From assembly GCA_021372515.1 (NCBI GenBank), contig JAJFUG010000087.1:1-21485 (forward strand): 21,485 bases of DNA, written 5' to 3'. The position numbers and the translations under genes are program-made. This DNA comes from a bacterium. Its GTDB lineage: Bacteria; Gemmatimonadota; Glassbacteria; GWA2-58-10. Position 1 is the first letter of the stretch; every line of letters begins with the position of its first letter. Below the pieces are notes generated by a model. That model saw only the letters and a list, made by a program, of their open reading frames with translations, made no database searches and was not told the origin of the DNA. Below are positions 1-7,431 of the stretch, in pieces.

Positions 1-1
1 C

Positions 2-1675
2 AACACCACCCGGCCGGGAGCGCTGTCCACGCCCTATCCCACCTTGACCAACCTGGCGGTCGAGTGGCTGATCGAGGGTGATGACAACCTCAATGCGGTC
101 TGCAACATATCGTACCGTCAGGCCGGCGAAAGCGACTGGCATACGGCCATGCCCCTGCGTCGCGTGCCGGCTGGACACAGCCGCGCCACCCAGCCGATCT
201 TCTTCTGGGAGAACAAGCTCTCGGGCAGCGTGTTCGACCTGCGGCCGGGCACGCGCTACGAGCTGAAGCTCAGTCTGCGCGACCCGGACGGCGGTAAGGT
301 CGACACCGTGCTGACTGTCGCCACCCGGCCTGTGCCGTGTCCCGCCCCGGACTCCCGTGTGAAAAAGGCCGGCCCCGATGATTTCGAGAAAGTCGCCGCC
401 ACGCTGGAGCCGGGAGATATCCTGGAGCTGGGTCCCGGCTGGTACGGCGAGTTCAAGCTCATGCAGGACGGCGCTCCGGGCCGGCCCATCGTCATCCGCT
501 CCGACCGCAGCCATCCCGGACTCAACAGCAATTTCGAGAAGGTGGACCTGCAAGGCCGCAAGCACGTGATCCTTGAAGGGGTGACTGTCCACGGGCCGGT
601 GGAGCTGCGCTGGGCCGAGGACGTGGCCGTGCGGCGCTGCGAGGTGTTCGGCCCGCACGGGATAGTCGCCACCGACCGTCCGGGCGCCGAGAACTGCTAC
701 ATCGCCGACAATACGATCACCGGCTACATGCCCTGGGACTCGCTGGCCCTGGGCTGCTGTGTCAACGAGCACAGTGTTTCCTGCGTGGGTGAGGGGATCG
801 AGATGACCGGCCCGGGCAACGTGATCTGCCACAATCGGGTGACCGGCTACCGCGACTGCATCTCCACGATGGAAGATCTCTGGGCCTACGACCAGCGCTG
901 CATCGACATCTACAACAACGATATCGAACTGGGTGACGACGACGCGATCGAGGCCGATTTCACCGCCGGCAACACCCGGATCATGCGCAACCGGATCACC
1001 AACTGCTTTATCAGCCTGAGCAGCCAGCCGGGCCTGGGCGGCCCCAGCTACTTCATCCGCAACGTGATGTACAACACGATCAACGTGCCGTTCAAGCTGG
1101 CGCGCGGCAGCCGCGGGGATGTGATCCTGCACAACACGGTGGTCAAGAGCGGTGACGGTTTCATGGTCGGGCACAACCCCTCTCTGGTGATGTTCCGCAA
1201 CAACCTGACCCTGGGCGGGCCGGGCAATGAGGTGCTGGGCGGCTACGGCACCGGCCGCGGCCTGGCCGTGTTCTTCCCGCACGCCGACTCCACTGCGGAT
1301 ATGGACTACGACGGGTTCGGGGTGGAGGGCATGCCGTTCGAGGGCCTCCTCGGCCGCAACCGGATCGAGAGCCTGGCCGACCTTCGCCGCCTGACCCCGG
1401 AGAAACACGCCGTGCAGGTGGACCTGGGCGTGTTCGCCCAGCGGCCCGAGTTCCCCAACCCGCAGTTCCCGCGCCGCGCACCGGCCGACCTTCGCCTGGC
1501 CCCCGGTTCGGCCGCGGTGGATGCCGGTGTCGTGATCCCCAATGTCAACGACCGGTTCCGGGGCAAGGCCCCGGACCTGGGAGCCTACGAACTGGGCGAC
1601 CCGCTGCCGGTCTATGGCCCGCGCCCGGAGGGAATGGACGAGGGAACCCAGTGGCAGGAAAGAAATGCACAATAG
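2..1675 (+). CDS. Right-handed parallel beta-helix protein with FN3-like N-terminal domain (5' partial)
   Basis: The reading frame is open from the first bases of the window with no stop, so the true start lies upstream; a TTG at 44 is not needed as a start. The visible part opens with an FN3/beta-sandwich-like domain (about 44-340) containing a 'LRPGTRYELKL' strand typical of such modules. A beta-helix follows from about 358 to 1250. Its entry, 'AATLEPGDILELGPGWYGEF ... GRPIVIRS', resembles chondroitinase-B/PL6-like and related helices. It has many N-rich coil turns and an Asp cluster (GDDDAIEAD, 932-958) of the kind found in beta-helix active sites. The C-terminus ends in 'PDLGAYELG', a motif common at the end of surface beta-helix proteins. 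The role is probably binding or cleavage of an acidic or plant polysaccharide outside the cytoplasm; the reaction is not identifiable. It is followed after 60 bases by the next co-directional gene, so they may be cotranscribed. Confidence 0.8.
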   Translation, partial: NTTRPGALSTPYPTLTNLAVEWLIEGDDNLNAVCNISYRQAGESDWHTAMPLRRVPAGHSRATQPIFFWENKLSGSVFDLRPGTRYELKLSLRDPDGGKVDTVLTVATRPVPCPAPDSRVKKAGPDDFEKVAATLEPGDILELGPGWYGEFKLMQDGAPGRPIVIRSDRSHPGLNSNFEKVDLQGRKHVILEGVTVHGPVELRWAEDVAVRRCEVFGPHGIVATDRPGAENCYIADNTITGYMPWDSLALGCCVNEHSVSCVGEGIEMTGPGNVICHNRVTGYRDCISTMEDLWAYDQRCIDIYNNDIELGDDDAIEADFTAGNTRIMRNRITNCFISLSSQPGLGGPSYFIRNVMYNTINVPFKLARGSRGDVILHNTVVKSGDGFMVGHNPSLVMFRNNLTLGGPGNEVLGGYGTGRGLAVFFPHADSTADMDYDGFGVEGMPFEGLLGRNRIESLADLRRLTPEKHAVQVDLGVFAQRPEFPNPQFPRRAPADLRLAPGSAAVDAGVVIPNVNDRFRGKAPDLGAYELGDPLPVYGPRPEGMDEGTQWQERNAQ

Positions 1676-1676
1676 A

Positions 1677-1688
1677 TTATAATAATTT
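1677..1688 (+). promoter_or_regulatory. AT-rich box with perfect TATAAT, upstream of the barrel protein gene
   Basis: TTATAATAATTT lies immediately after the stop of the preceding gene and 47 bases before the ATG at 1736. It contains a perfect TATAAT (1678-1683). No good -35 hexamer sits 16-18 bases upstream. The same 12 bases recur at 3729-3740. It stands out strongly against the GC-rich background. A promoter -10 role is inferred. Confidence 0.4.
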
Positions 1689-1722
1689 ATATATTCTGTC
1701 TTGGGCGATTGACTAACCTTGC

Positions 1723-1728
1723 GGAGGG
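1723..1728 (+). promoter_or_regulatory. Shine-Dalgarno site deciding the start at 1736
   Basis: GGAGGG lies 7 bases before the ATG at 1736. The longer in-frame reading from TTG at 1709 would put this site inside the gene and place extra residues ahead of the signal peptide, so 1736 is preferred. Confidence 0.75.
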
Positions 1729-1735
1729 ACTTGAG

Positions 1736-3628
1736 ATGAGAATTGCCGCCAAAGCTGTCAGGCTGGGGGCTGTGCTGGGGTTGCTTATTTCGCTGCTCGC
1801 CGTCTCGCCCGGCCTGGGCGCCGAGCCCCTGGTGATCATGTTCTCCCATTCCGGGCACGACCTGCAGTCGTTCAAGCCCTACGCCGAGCTGGCCGCCACG
1901 TTCAAGAGCCGCGGCCGGGTGCAGATCGGGATCAGCGATTTGGCGGACAAGGACTGGCGTTCGTTCCCGCCGGGGGGCTGCCCCTGGCGCGAGTACGCCT
2001 GCTACGTCCCGGCGCCCTGGATGTTCTACCCGCACCCGAAGATCGCCCCGTTCATCGACCCACAGTTCGTGGCCGCCAACCGCAAGCTGATGCTGGAGCG
2101 GGCCGAGGTGGTCAAGAGCCTGGGACTGGAGGCGATTTTCGAGGGCAAGAACTCACACTATCTGCCCGAGGCGTTCTTCCAGAAATACCCGCAGTACCGC
2201 GGCCCGCGCGTCGACCATCCGCGCCGCAGCAACCTAAAAGCCGGCGAGGCTTTCAGCATGTGCCTGGACCAGAAGGACACCCGCGAGATGGTCTCCTGGA
2301 TGATGGCCGAGATCAAGCGCAACGTGCCGGTCGTGACCGCGATGGTCACCGGCACCAATGATGCGGGTGCGGGACTGTGCTGGGCCGCAGCGCTCTATCC
2401 CGGACCGAATGGGCCCGAGCAGTGCAAGGGCCGCAACGCCGGAGAACGGGTGCGCGACATCAGCCTGGCTATCCACCGCGGCGCGGTCGAGGGCGGAGGC
2501 GATATCACCCTGCACTGGGGCAACGTGAATTTCTGGCAGAACGAGGAGGACGTGGTCCGTCCGCTGCTGCCCGAGAACACCTTCATGGACCGCAGCGACC
2601 CGGCCCACATGGGCGTGGGCACGATGATCAACGAGGCCTGGCCGTTCCTGGGCCTGGTGGATGTCCTGGGCGCGATCCAGTCCATGGAGCGTCTCCAGCG
2701 GCCCGGCGTGCGTGAGCTGGAGTTCGGCTGCTCGGCCATGTACAGCCGCGGGGATGACACGCCCCAGGCCCTGGGCAAGCTGATGGAGATCGCCGCCGAC
2801 TGCATGGACCATCCTACAAACGATCTCGACAGCCGTCTGGCCAAGCTGCGCGAGCTGGCCGGCCGCTGGGGCGGCGAGGCCAACCGCGACAAGGTGTTCC
2901 AGGCCCTCTACGACATGAACCAGGCCATAAGCCTCAAAAACGCCCTGGTTGGCAGTTTCGGCGGGTACAGCAATTTCTACTGCGGCGTGTCGATGCGCCA
3001 CCTCACCCGACCGCTGGTGATCAAGCCCGAGCTGCTGACCAAAGATGAGGAAGCCTATTTCCTGCCTTACGTGTTCAACCCGCGCGAGAGTGAAGCCCGC
3101 ATGGACTACATCGATTTCCACGGTGGGCGGATGCACGACGGCCTGGCCTGGGAAAACGGCGCCCTGCATCGCGCGCTCTCCATGGCCGACCGCGCCGGAC
3201 GTACTCTGCAGAACCTCGAGGGCGCCCCGGAGGGGGATTTCCTGAAGAAAATGGGCCTCAGCCTGCGCATGTGGGCTTCGGAAGTCCGCTCGATCCACAA
3301 TTTCTACAACGCCCAGCTTCTGAGGGACAAATACGCCACGATCCTGGCGGGAGCCCCGCGCGTGCCCTCCAAGGAGGCAAGCTGGGACGGCGACCCGGGG
3401 AACCTGGAGTGGAACGCGATCATGCGGGATGAGTTCGACAACACCAACGAGCTGATCGCTTTGCTGGAGGACGGTGGCCTGGAGATGACCGCACGCGCCA
3501 AGGACCCGCGCTACGAGGACACGTTCCTTCTCGGGCCTAACCTGATCGAGCAGTTGCACAAGAAGACCGCGATCATGCGCGCGCACTGGCTGGATGTCCA
3601 GGACTATCTGGCCCCGCCGCTGAAATAG
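1736..3628 (+). CDS. Secreted TIM-barrel-like protein, putative glycoside hydrolase of uncertain family
   Basis: The protein has 630 residues. A Sec signal peptide (residues 1-29, cleavage likely after GLGA) points to export. The body alternates predicted strands and helices in (beta/alpha)8 style, for example 'VVKSLGLEAIFEGKNSHYLP' (residues 125-144) followed by 'QKYPQYRGPR' and a 'CLDQKDTREMVSWMM' segment. Around residues 207-230 there is a T-N-D-x-G-x-G-x-C motif with a second Cys fourteen positions on (C215, C230). This resembles the N-D ... C ... C loop of DUF4838-type and GH20/GH67-like barrels. The loop 'MINEAWP' (297-303) supplies a conserved-looking Glu. These similarities are from memory and distant, so the family is not assigned. 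It sits between two beta-helix genes on the same strand, which favours a role in the same polysaccharide pathway. A long antisense open frame across it is a GC-rich shadow. Confidence 0.7.
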   Translation: MRIAAKAVRLGAVLGLLISLLAVSPGLGAEPLVIMFSHSGHDLQSFKPYAELAATFKSRGRVQIGISDLADKDWRSFPPGGCPWREYACYVPAPWMFYPHPKIAPFIDPQFVAANRKLMLERAEVVKSLGLEAIFEGKNSHYLPEAFFQKYPQYRGPRVDHPRRSNLKAGEAFSMCLDQKDTREMVSWMMAEIKRNVPVVTAMVTGTNDAGAGLCWAAALYPGPNGPEQCKGRNAGERVRDISLAIHRGAVEGGGDITLHWGNVNFWQNEEDVVRPLLPENTFMDRSDPAHMGVGTMINEAWPFLGLVDVLGAIQSMERLQRPGVRELEFGCSAMYSRGDDTPQALGKLMEIAADCMDHPTNDLDSRLAKLRELAGRWGGEANRDKVFQALYDMNQAISLKNALVGSFGGYSNFYCGVSMRHLTRPLVIKPELLTKDEEAYFLPYVFNPRESEARMDYIDFHGGRMHDGLAWENGALHRALSMADRAGRTLQNLEGAPEGDFLKKMGLSLRMWASEVRSIHNFYNAQLLRDKYATILAGAPRVPSKEASWDGDPGNLEWNAIMRDEFDNTNELIALLEDGGLEMTARAKDPRYEDTFLLGPNLIEQLHKKTAIMRAHWLDVQDYLAPPLK

Positions 3629-3660
3629 GGTTGGAATCAAGGATGGTAAGGTTGCGAGAG

Positions 3661-3689
3661 GTAGGGGAGGGTTTAAAACCCTCCCCTAC
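3661..3689. repeat. Perfect palindrome GTAGGGGAGGGTTT-a-AAACCCTCCCCTAC
   Basis: Two 14-base arms flank a single central base, 32 bases after the stop at 3628. No T-run follows on the + strand, so it is not a classical intrinsic terminator. It resembles the GTAGGGGCGG...CCGCCCCTAC-type extragenic palindromes found elsewhere in this window. It may act as a REP-like element, a transcript-end stabiliser or a terminator. Confidence 0.75.
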
Positions 3690-3704
3690 GAGCTATTTGC
3701 TGGA

Positions 3705-3740
3705 TTGCTTTCCCACGGTGCGATCGTTTTATAATAATTT
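3705..3740 (+). promoter_or_regulatory. Candidate promoter of the second beta-helix gene
   Basis: TTGCTT (3705-3710) and a perfect TATAAT (3730-3735) are separated by 19 bases, slightly long for sigma70. The -10 is embedded in the same TTATAATAATTT box (3729-3740) seen at 1677. The ATG is 23 bases further on, giving a short leader with GGAGG at 3755-3759. Confidence 0.4.
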
Positions 3741-3763
3741 TAATATAGCGACCTGGAGGTTCG

Positions 3764-5947
3764 ATGTCTTTTCCGGGTAGAGTTCTGCTGCTTGTCGGCC
3801 TTTGTGCTCTGGCGGCGGCGCCGGCCAGGGCTTTCTACCGCCCGTCCGGTCACTGTCCGGTCCCGCCAGGGGCGGTGGCGGTAAGCGCTCCCGGCTTCTA
3901 CGCCCGGGCCGGGACCACCTACATGCTGGACCGCGATGTGTCGAGCCCCGTGACCGGGTTTATCCTGGGCGAGGATGTGGTCCTGGACCTGAACGGGTAC
4001 ACGCTCACTTTCGCCGACTGCGGCTACGGCCACGTGCCGGACTACGGGTTCGAACAGGGCGGCCAGGGCTGGGATTTCTCGCAGGCCCCGGGCGCTAAGG
4101 TGGTCAACACGGAGGATGTGCACATCTTCATCGGGAAGAAAATCCTGAGCCTCGCCGCAGGGGACCAGATAGTCTCCGGCTGGGTGGAACTGCCCCTGGC
4201 CGGGCGCTCCTACCTGGCCATGTGCGGGGTGGCGAAGATGGACATGCGGGTGAGCCTCTACGTGGAGGATTCGAGCGGCGCCGAGGTGCGGGTGGAAACC
4301 ATTTACGGCGACAGCAAGCGGGTGAGCTGCCCCACCGAGGACCGCGGCCCGCGCCTGGGCGGCGGGTTTGTGACCGCCCATCTGCAGGGCCTCCCCGCCG
4401 GGCGCTACCGGGTGCGGGTCAAAGCACTCACCGACTGCCTGGTGGACCAGATCGACATCCGCCCGGCCATGGATGTGGGCGTGGCCGTGATCGGCGGCAC
4501 GCGGCCCTGGGCCCAGAACGACCAGCTCTACGAGGGCGACCCGGTGGCTTTCTTCGACCTCACCAAGCCTGGGACTGTCGAGCCGCTGGACAGCCTTCCC
4601 CGCGCCACCGGAGGCACTGTAACGATTCGCAACGGCGTGATCCGCAGCGCCGCGCGGGGTGTCCTGAGTTGGGGCGTGCAGTCTACCGCTTCCGGGGTCA
4701 AGGTTATCCTGGACAACGTGCGCGTGATCAACCAGGGGATCAACGCCACTGCGGTGGATGTGCCCCAGGGCACGCTCACCGACTGCCGCTTCGACATAGA
4801 CACACCCTTCATAATCAACCGTCACGTGAGCGAGCACGCCGTGGTGCTGCGCGGGAGCGAGCCCTCCGAGCTGAGCTACTGCGAGTTCTACGGCGGCCAG
4901 GGCTGCCTGAATTTCCTGGGCCCGCACTCATCCATACACCACAACCTGTTCGTCAACCGCCAGACAGTGACCAACCACTACTGCGTGATGGCCCGCGGCG
5001 ACAGCTCGAAGGTGTTCGCCAACCGTTTCGAGCCCGAGATCGGCTCCGGGCTGGAGGTGTTCCGGCACAAGTTCATCGACATCTTCGACAACGATTTCAT
5101 CATCCAGGCCGCCCCTCCCACCTGCGAGTACGGGCACGAGGAATACAGCACCACCGCGATCCGCATCGCCGACTACAACGCCGCTCCCGGCGAGGAGGCA
5201 GGCTGCTGGGGCAACCGGGTCTACAACAACCGGATGACTATCACCGGACGGGCCTACCTGCGCTACGAGGGCTATATCCCCATGGCCTGGGCCGTGTTCT
5301 ACAGCGCCAGCGGCGGGCCGAACTACTTTTTCGGCAACGAGATCACGGTGACCCAGCTTAACCCGGAAGCCGGGCCCAGGGCCGAGGCCGCGGCGTTCTA
5401 CGTGGGCGGCGGCACAATCGGCGGCGAATTCTTCCGCAACCGGATCAGCGCCAATGTCCCGCCGATCTGGGTCGCCTCGCCCTACGGCGGAGCACATCAG
5501 GTAGTGTTCCGCGAGAACACCCTCATCCGCGCGGCAGGCGCGCCGGTCGATTGGAAACCGGTCCGCATGGGTTGGATGCCGCGCGAGGACTGCATAGCCA
5601 CCGGGATCGAGTTCCGCTCCAACACGATCCAGGGCGCGCCGTTCGGGGTGCAGGCGACTGACCAGGCGCACAGCTACATTGTGTACTGGACCCTGAAACT
5701 GCGGGTCGAGGGGCCCGCCGGGACCGCTCTGCCGGAGCGCGAGGTGACTATGGCCGACCGCAGCGGCAAGGTGGTTTTCACCGGGCGTACGGACAGCCGG
5801 GGAGAATTGAGCACCGAGCTGCAGGAATATGCTTTCTCCGGTGGAAAACAAGCCGAGAGCTCGCCTTACACTGTCACCTGCGGGGGCGTGAAACGCAAGG
5901 TCGAGCTGAAAGCCGACACGACGCTGACTCTGACCCTGAAGAAGTGA
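3764..5947 (+). CDS. Exported right-handed beta-helix protein with inserted beta-sandwich and C-terminal Ig-like domain
   Basis: The protein has 727 residues. The start is supported by GGAGG at 3755-3759. A Sec signal peptide covers residues 1-23 (cleavage after ARA). An initial coil region (about 45-85) contains 'EDVVLDLNGYTLTF', a typical beta-helix entry. From about 87 to 235 the helix is interrupted by a segment 'DYGFEQGGQGWDF ... LPAGRYRVRVKALTDC', which looks like a jelly-roll carbohydrate-binding module. The helix resumes at about 282 ('GGTVTIRNGVIRS') and runs to about 637 with N-rich turns (HHN, FANRF, YNNRM, FRNRI). Residues 638-727 look like a carboxypeptidase-regulatory/Ig-like fold. 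Substrate and activity are unknown. It could be a lyase, a hydrolase or a non-catalytic surface protein. It lies 135 bases after the barrel gene and 44 bases before the sialidase-fold gene on the same strand. Confidence 0.82.
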   Translation: MSFPGRVLLLVGLCALAAAPARAFYRPSGHCPVPPGAVAVSAPGFYARAGTTYMLDRDVSSPVTGFILGEDVVLDLNGYTLTFADCGYGHVPDYGFEQGGQGWDFSQAPGAKVVNTEDVHIFIGKKILSLAAGDQIVSGWVELPLAGRSYLAMCGVAKMDMRVSLYVEDSSGAEVRVETIYGDSKRVSCPTEDRGPRLGGGFVTAHLQGLPAGRYRVRVKALTDCLVDQIDIRPAMDVGVAVIGGTRPWAQNDQLYEGDPVAFFDLTKPGTVEPLDSLPRATGGTVTIRNGVIRSAARGVLSWGVQSTASGVKVILDNVRVINQGINATAVDVPQGTLTDCRFDIDTPFIINRHVSEHAVVLRGSEPSELSYCEFYGGQGCLNFLGPHSSIHHNLFVNRQTVTNHYCVMARGDSSKVFANRFEPEIGSGLEVFRHKFIDIFDNDFIIQAAPPTCEYGHEEYSTTAIRIADYNAAPGEEAGCWGNRVYNNRMTITGRAYLRYEGYIPMAWAVFYSASGGPNYFFGNEITVTQLNPEAGPRAEAAAFYVGGGTIGGEFFRNRISANVPPIWVASPYGGAHQVVFRENTLIRAAGAPVDWKPVRMGWMPREDCIATGIEFRSNTIQGAPFGVQATDQAHSYIVYWTLKLRVEGPAGTALPEREVTMADRSGKVVFTGRTDSRGELSTELQEYAFSGGKQAESSPYTVTCGGVKRKVELKADTTLTLTLKK

Positions 5948-5967
5948 GCGGTTTCCAGTTGGTATAT

Positions 5968-5979
5968 AAATTATTGTAA
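5968..5979 (-). promoter_or_regulatory. AT-rich box, inverted near-copy of the 1677/3729 element
   Basis: AAATTATTGTAA is the reverse complement of TTATAATAATTT with one mismatch. It lies in the 44-base gap between the beta-helix and sialidase-fold genes, in the opposite orientation to the other two copies, next to a TATAAA (5965-5970). Function is unknown; a promoter or regulator site is possible. Confidence 0.3.
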
Positions 5980-5991
5980 TGGGGGGCGAGC

Positions 5992-7140
5992 ATGAAGATG
6001 CGATTCTGTCTGGCTGCCCTGGCTGCCGCGGCACTGCTGCCCGCCGGGATGAGAGCCGCGGAGAGCGGACCTGCGGCTCAGGTGCAGATCACGCCGCTGC
6101 GCCTGGACCGCTCGCGCCCGGCGCGCTATGCCCGTTCGTTCCGCACCCCGGACGGCGATATACACCTGCTGGGCTTTTTCAAGATCACCGACCGGGGCAG
6201 CCGGGTGGTGGTGCGCGCCGATTCCGAGCCGCCCTGGTTGCCCACCGACCTGAACGAGGCCAAGATCAACACCTTTTTCTACCGTCCCGGCCTGTTCCTG
6301 GGCCTGATGAACAAGGTCGAAACGGACACCGGAGGGACTTACGCAGGACGTATCTGGCGCTCGACCGATGAGCTGAAAACCCTGCGCGAAGAAAAGACGC
6401 TTCTGGTTATCCCCGAGGCTGGCCGGGTGGATTTCGGCACTCCGGAGCTGTGGGCCGGGCTGTTTTTCCACCGCGGGGTGGTGGAGCTCAAGGATGGCTC
6501 CCTGCTGGCGGCGATGTACGGTAATTTCGAGGCGGACTCGATCGCGCCCACCAACCCGCAGAGCAAGATCGAATCAAAGTTCAAGCTGCGCACTTTTGTC
6601 GCCCGCTCCACCGACAACGGCAGCACCTGGCGCTACCTGTCGAGCGTGGCTGTGCCCGAACGCGCGCACCCGGATGACAGCGAGGGCTACAACGAGTGGA
6701 GTATCGTGCGCTTGGAGGACGGGCGCCTGTTAGGGATAATCCGCACCGGGCATTTCACGCCACTGGTGGCGGTCTGGAGTGCGGATGAGGGCCGCTCCTG
6801 GAGCGAGCCGCGTGTTCCCGAAGGATTGGGCCCGGCCGGGGTGGACCCGAACCTGCTGCGCCTGGCGGATGGCCGTCTGGCTCTGGCGTTCGGCGAGATG
6901 GCCCAGCCGCCCGACTCGGTGGACCGCGAGCAGTACTGGCGCAATTTCTCCAGCGGCGACCACCGCCGGCGCTGCCGCCTGGCGCTCAGCCGCGACAAAA
7001 CTGGTGAGTCCTGGCAGACAATCGATATCTCGGACCTGGGCGACCGCAGCGCGTACGGCACGATCTACGAGGTCGCACCCGACACCCTGCTCTACCAGTC
7101 CGACCTGGAACTCTGGCGCATAGGCCTGCCGCCGCAGTGA
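5992..7140 (+). CDS. Exported sialidase-fold (BNR/Asp-box) protein
   Basis: The protein has 382 residues with a Sec signal peptide (1-22, cleavage after MRA). Starts at 5992 and 5998 are both possible behind the G-rich stretch 5981-5990. Clear Asp boxes are at residues 206-213 (STDNGSTW) and 263-270 (SADEGRSW), with a degenerate one at 333-341 (SRDKTGESW). The size fits a single six-bladed sialidase-like propeller. 'EGYNEWSI' (231-238), 'GIIRTG' (248-253) and 'SAYGTIYEV' (353-361) resemble the Glu, Arg and Tyr positions of sialidase-type sites. No FRIP/YRIP arginine motif is visible near the N-terminus, so true sialidase activity is doubtful. It may act on another sugar or acid sugar, like other non-sialidase members of this fold. 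It is the last gene of the + strand run 1-7140. Confidence 0.75.
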   Translation: MKMRFCLAALAAAALLPAGMRAAESGPAAQVQITPLRLDRSRPARYARSFRTPDGDIHLLGFFKITDRGSRVVVRADSEPPWLPTDLNEAKINTFFYRPGLFLGLMNKVETDTGGTYAGRIWRSTDELKTLREEKTLLVIPEAGRVDFGTPELWAGLFFHRGVVELKDGSLLAAMYGNFEADSIAPTNPQSKIESKFKLRTFVARSTDNGSTWRYLSSVAVPERAHPDDSEGYNEWSIVRLEDGRLLGIIRTGHFTPLVAVWSADEGRSWSEPRVPEGLGPAGVDPNLLRLADGRLALAFGEMAQPPDSVDREQYWRNFSSGDHRRRCRLALSRDKTGESWQTIDISDLGDRSAYGTIYEVAPDTLLYQSDLELWRIGLPPQ

Positions 7141-7148
7141 GACCGTGA

Positions 7149-7200
7149 GTCTGGGGGCGGGAGGGATCCTTTTGCAAAAGGTTCCCTCCCGCCCCCAGAC
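7149..7200. repeat. Long GC-rich hairpin after the sialidase-fold gene
   Basis: The outer 18-base arms (7149-7166 and 7183-7200) are perfect complements. Inside them a CCTTTT/AAAAGG stem of 6 pairs is separated by one T-T mismatch, leaving a GC tip. It starts 8 bases after the stop at 7140. No immediate T-run follows on the + strand. It is probably a transcription end or a REP-like extragenic palindrome serving the + strand gene. Confidence 0.7.
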
Positions 7201-7371
7201 CCCCACTCGCCTTCCAAAAACTTTTACTAAGGGTAATTATTGCTGATTTCATCCCAATTACGGCCCACGCCGGCTTTGCTGTCTTCGCCGAAACGAAAGC
7301 AGGAATGGTATGATAACAGATTGATGATATCGAGTCAGCATAAGACGCAGACGGACCAGCAGAAAAATGCA

Positions 7372-7393
7372 GGGGCGCGGCTTGCCGCGCCCC
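7372..7393 (-). terminator. Intrinsic terminator of the GH42-like lipoprotein gene
   Basis: Nine-base arms GGGGCGCGG / CCGCGCCCC enclose a 4-base loop. Read on the - strand, the hairpin is 38 bases past the stop of the gene ending at 7432 and is followed by TGCATTTTTCTG, a T-run. On the + strand no T-run follows. Confidence 0.6.
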
Positions 7394-7431
7394 ATATACA
7401 AATTAAAACATAAGTATTCCTTCCCCCGGTC

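Larger units (their letters stand above)
7141..7431. other. Intergenic gap between convergent genes
   Basis: The 291 bases separate the sialidase-fold gene (+) from the GH42-like lipoprotein gene (-). They hold a large hairpin at 7149-7200 and a terminator-like hairpin at 7372-7393. Between them (7201-7371) no coding frame, promoter or RNA fold could be supported. Confidence 0.7.

Noticed and set aside
2234-3640. 468-codon open frame on the - strand
   Set aside because: It lies antisense to the signal-peptide-bearing barrel gene, is rich in His/Gln/Ala/Val as expected for a GC-rich shadow, and has no recognisable domain.
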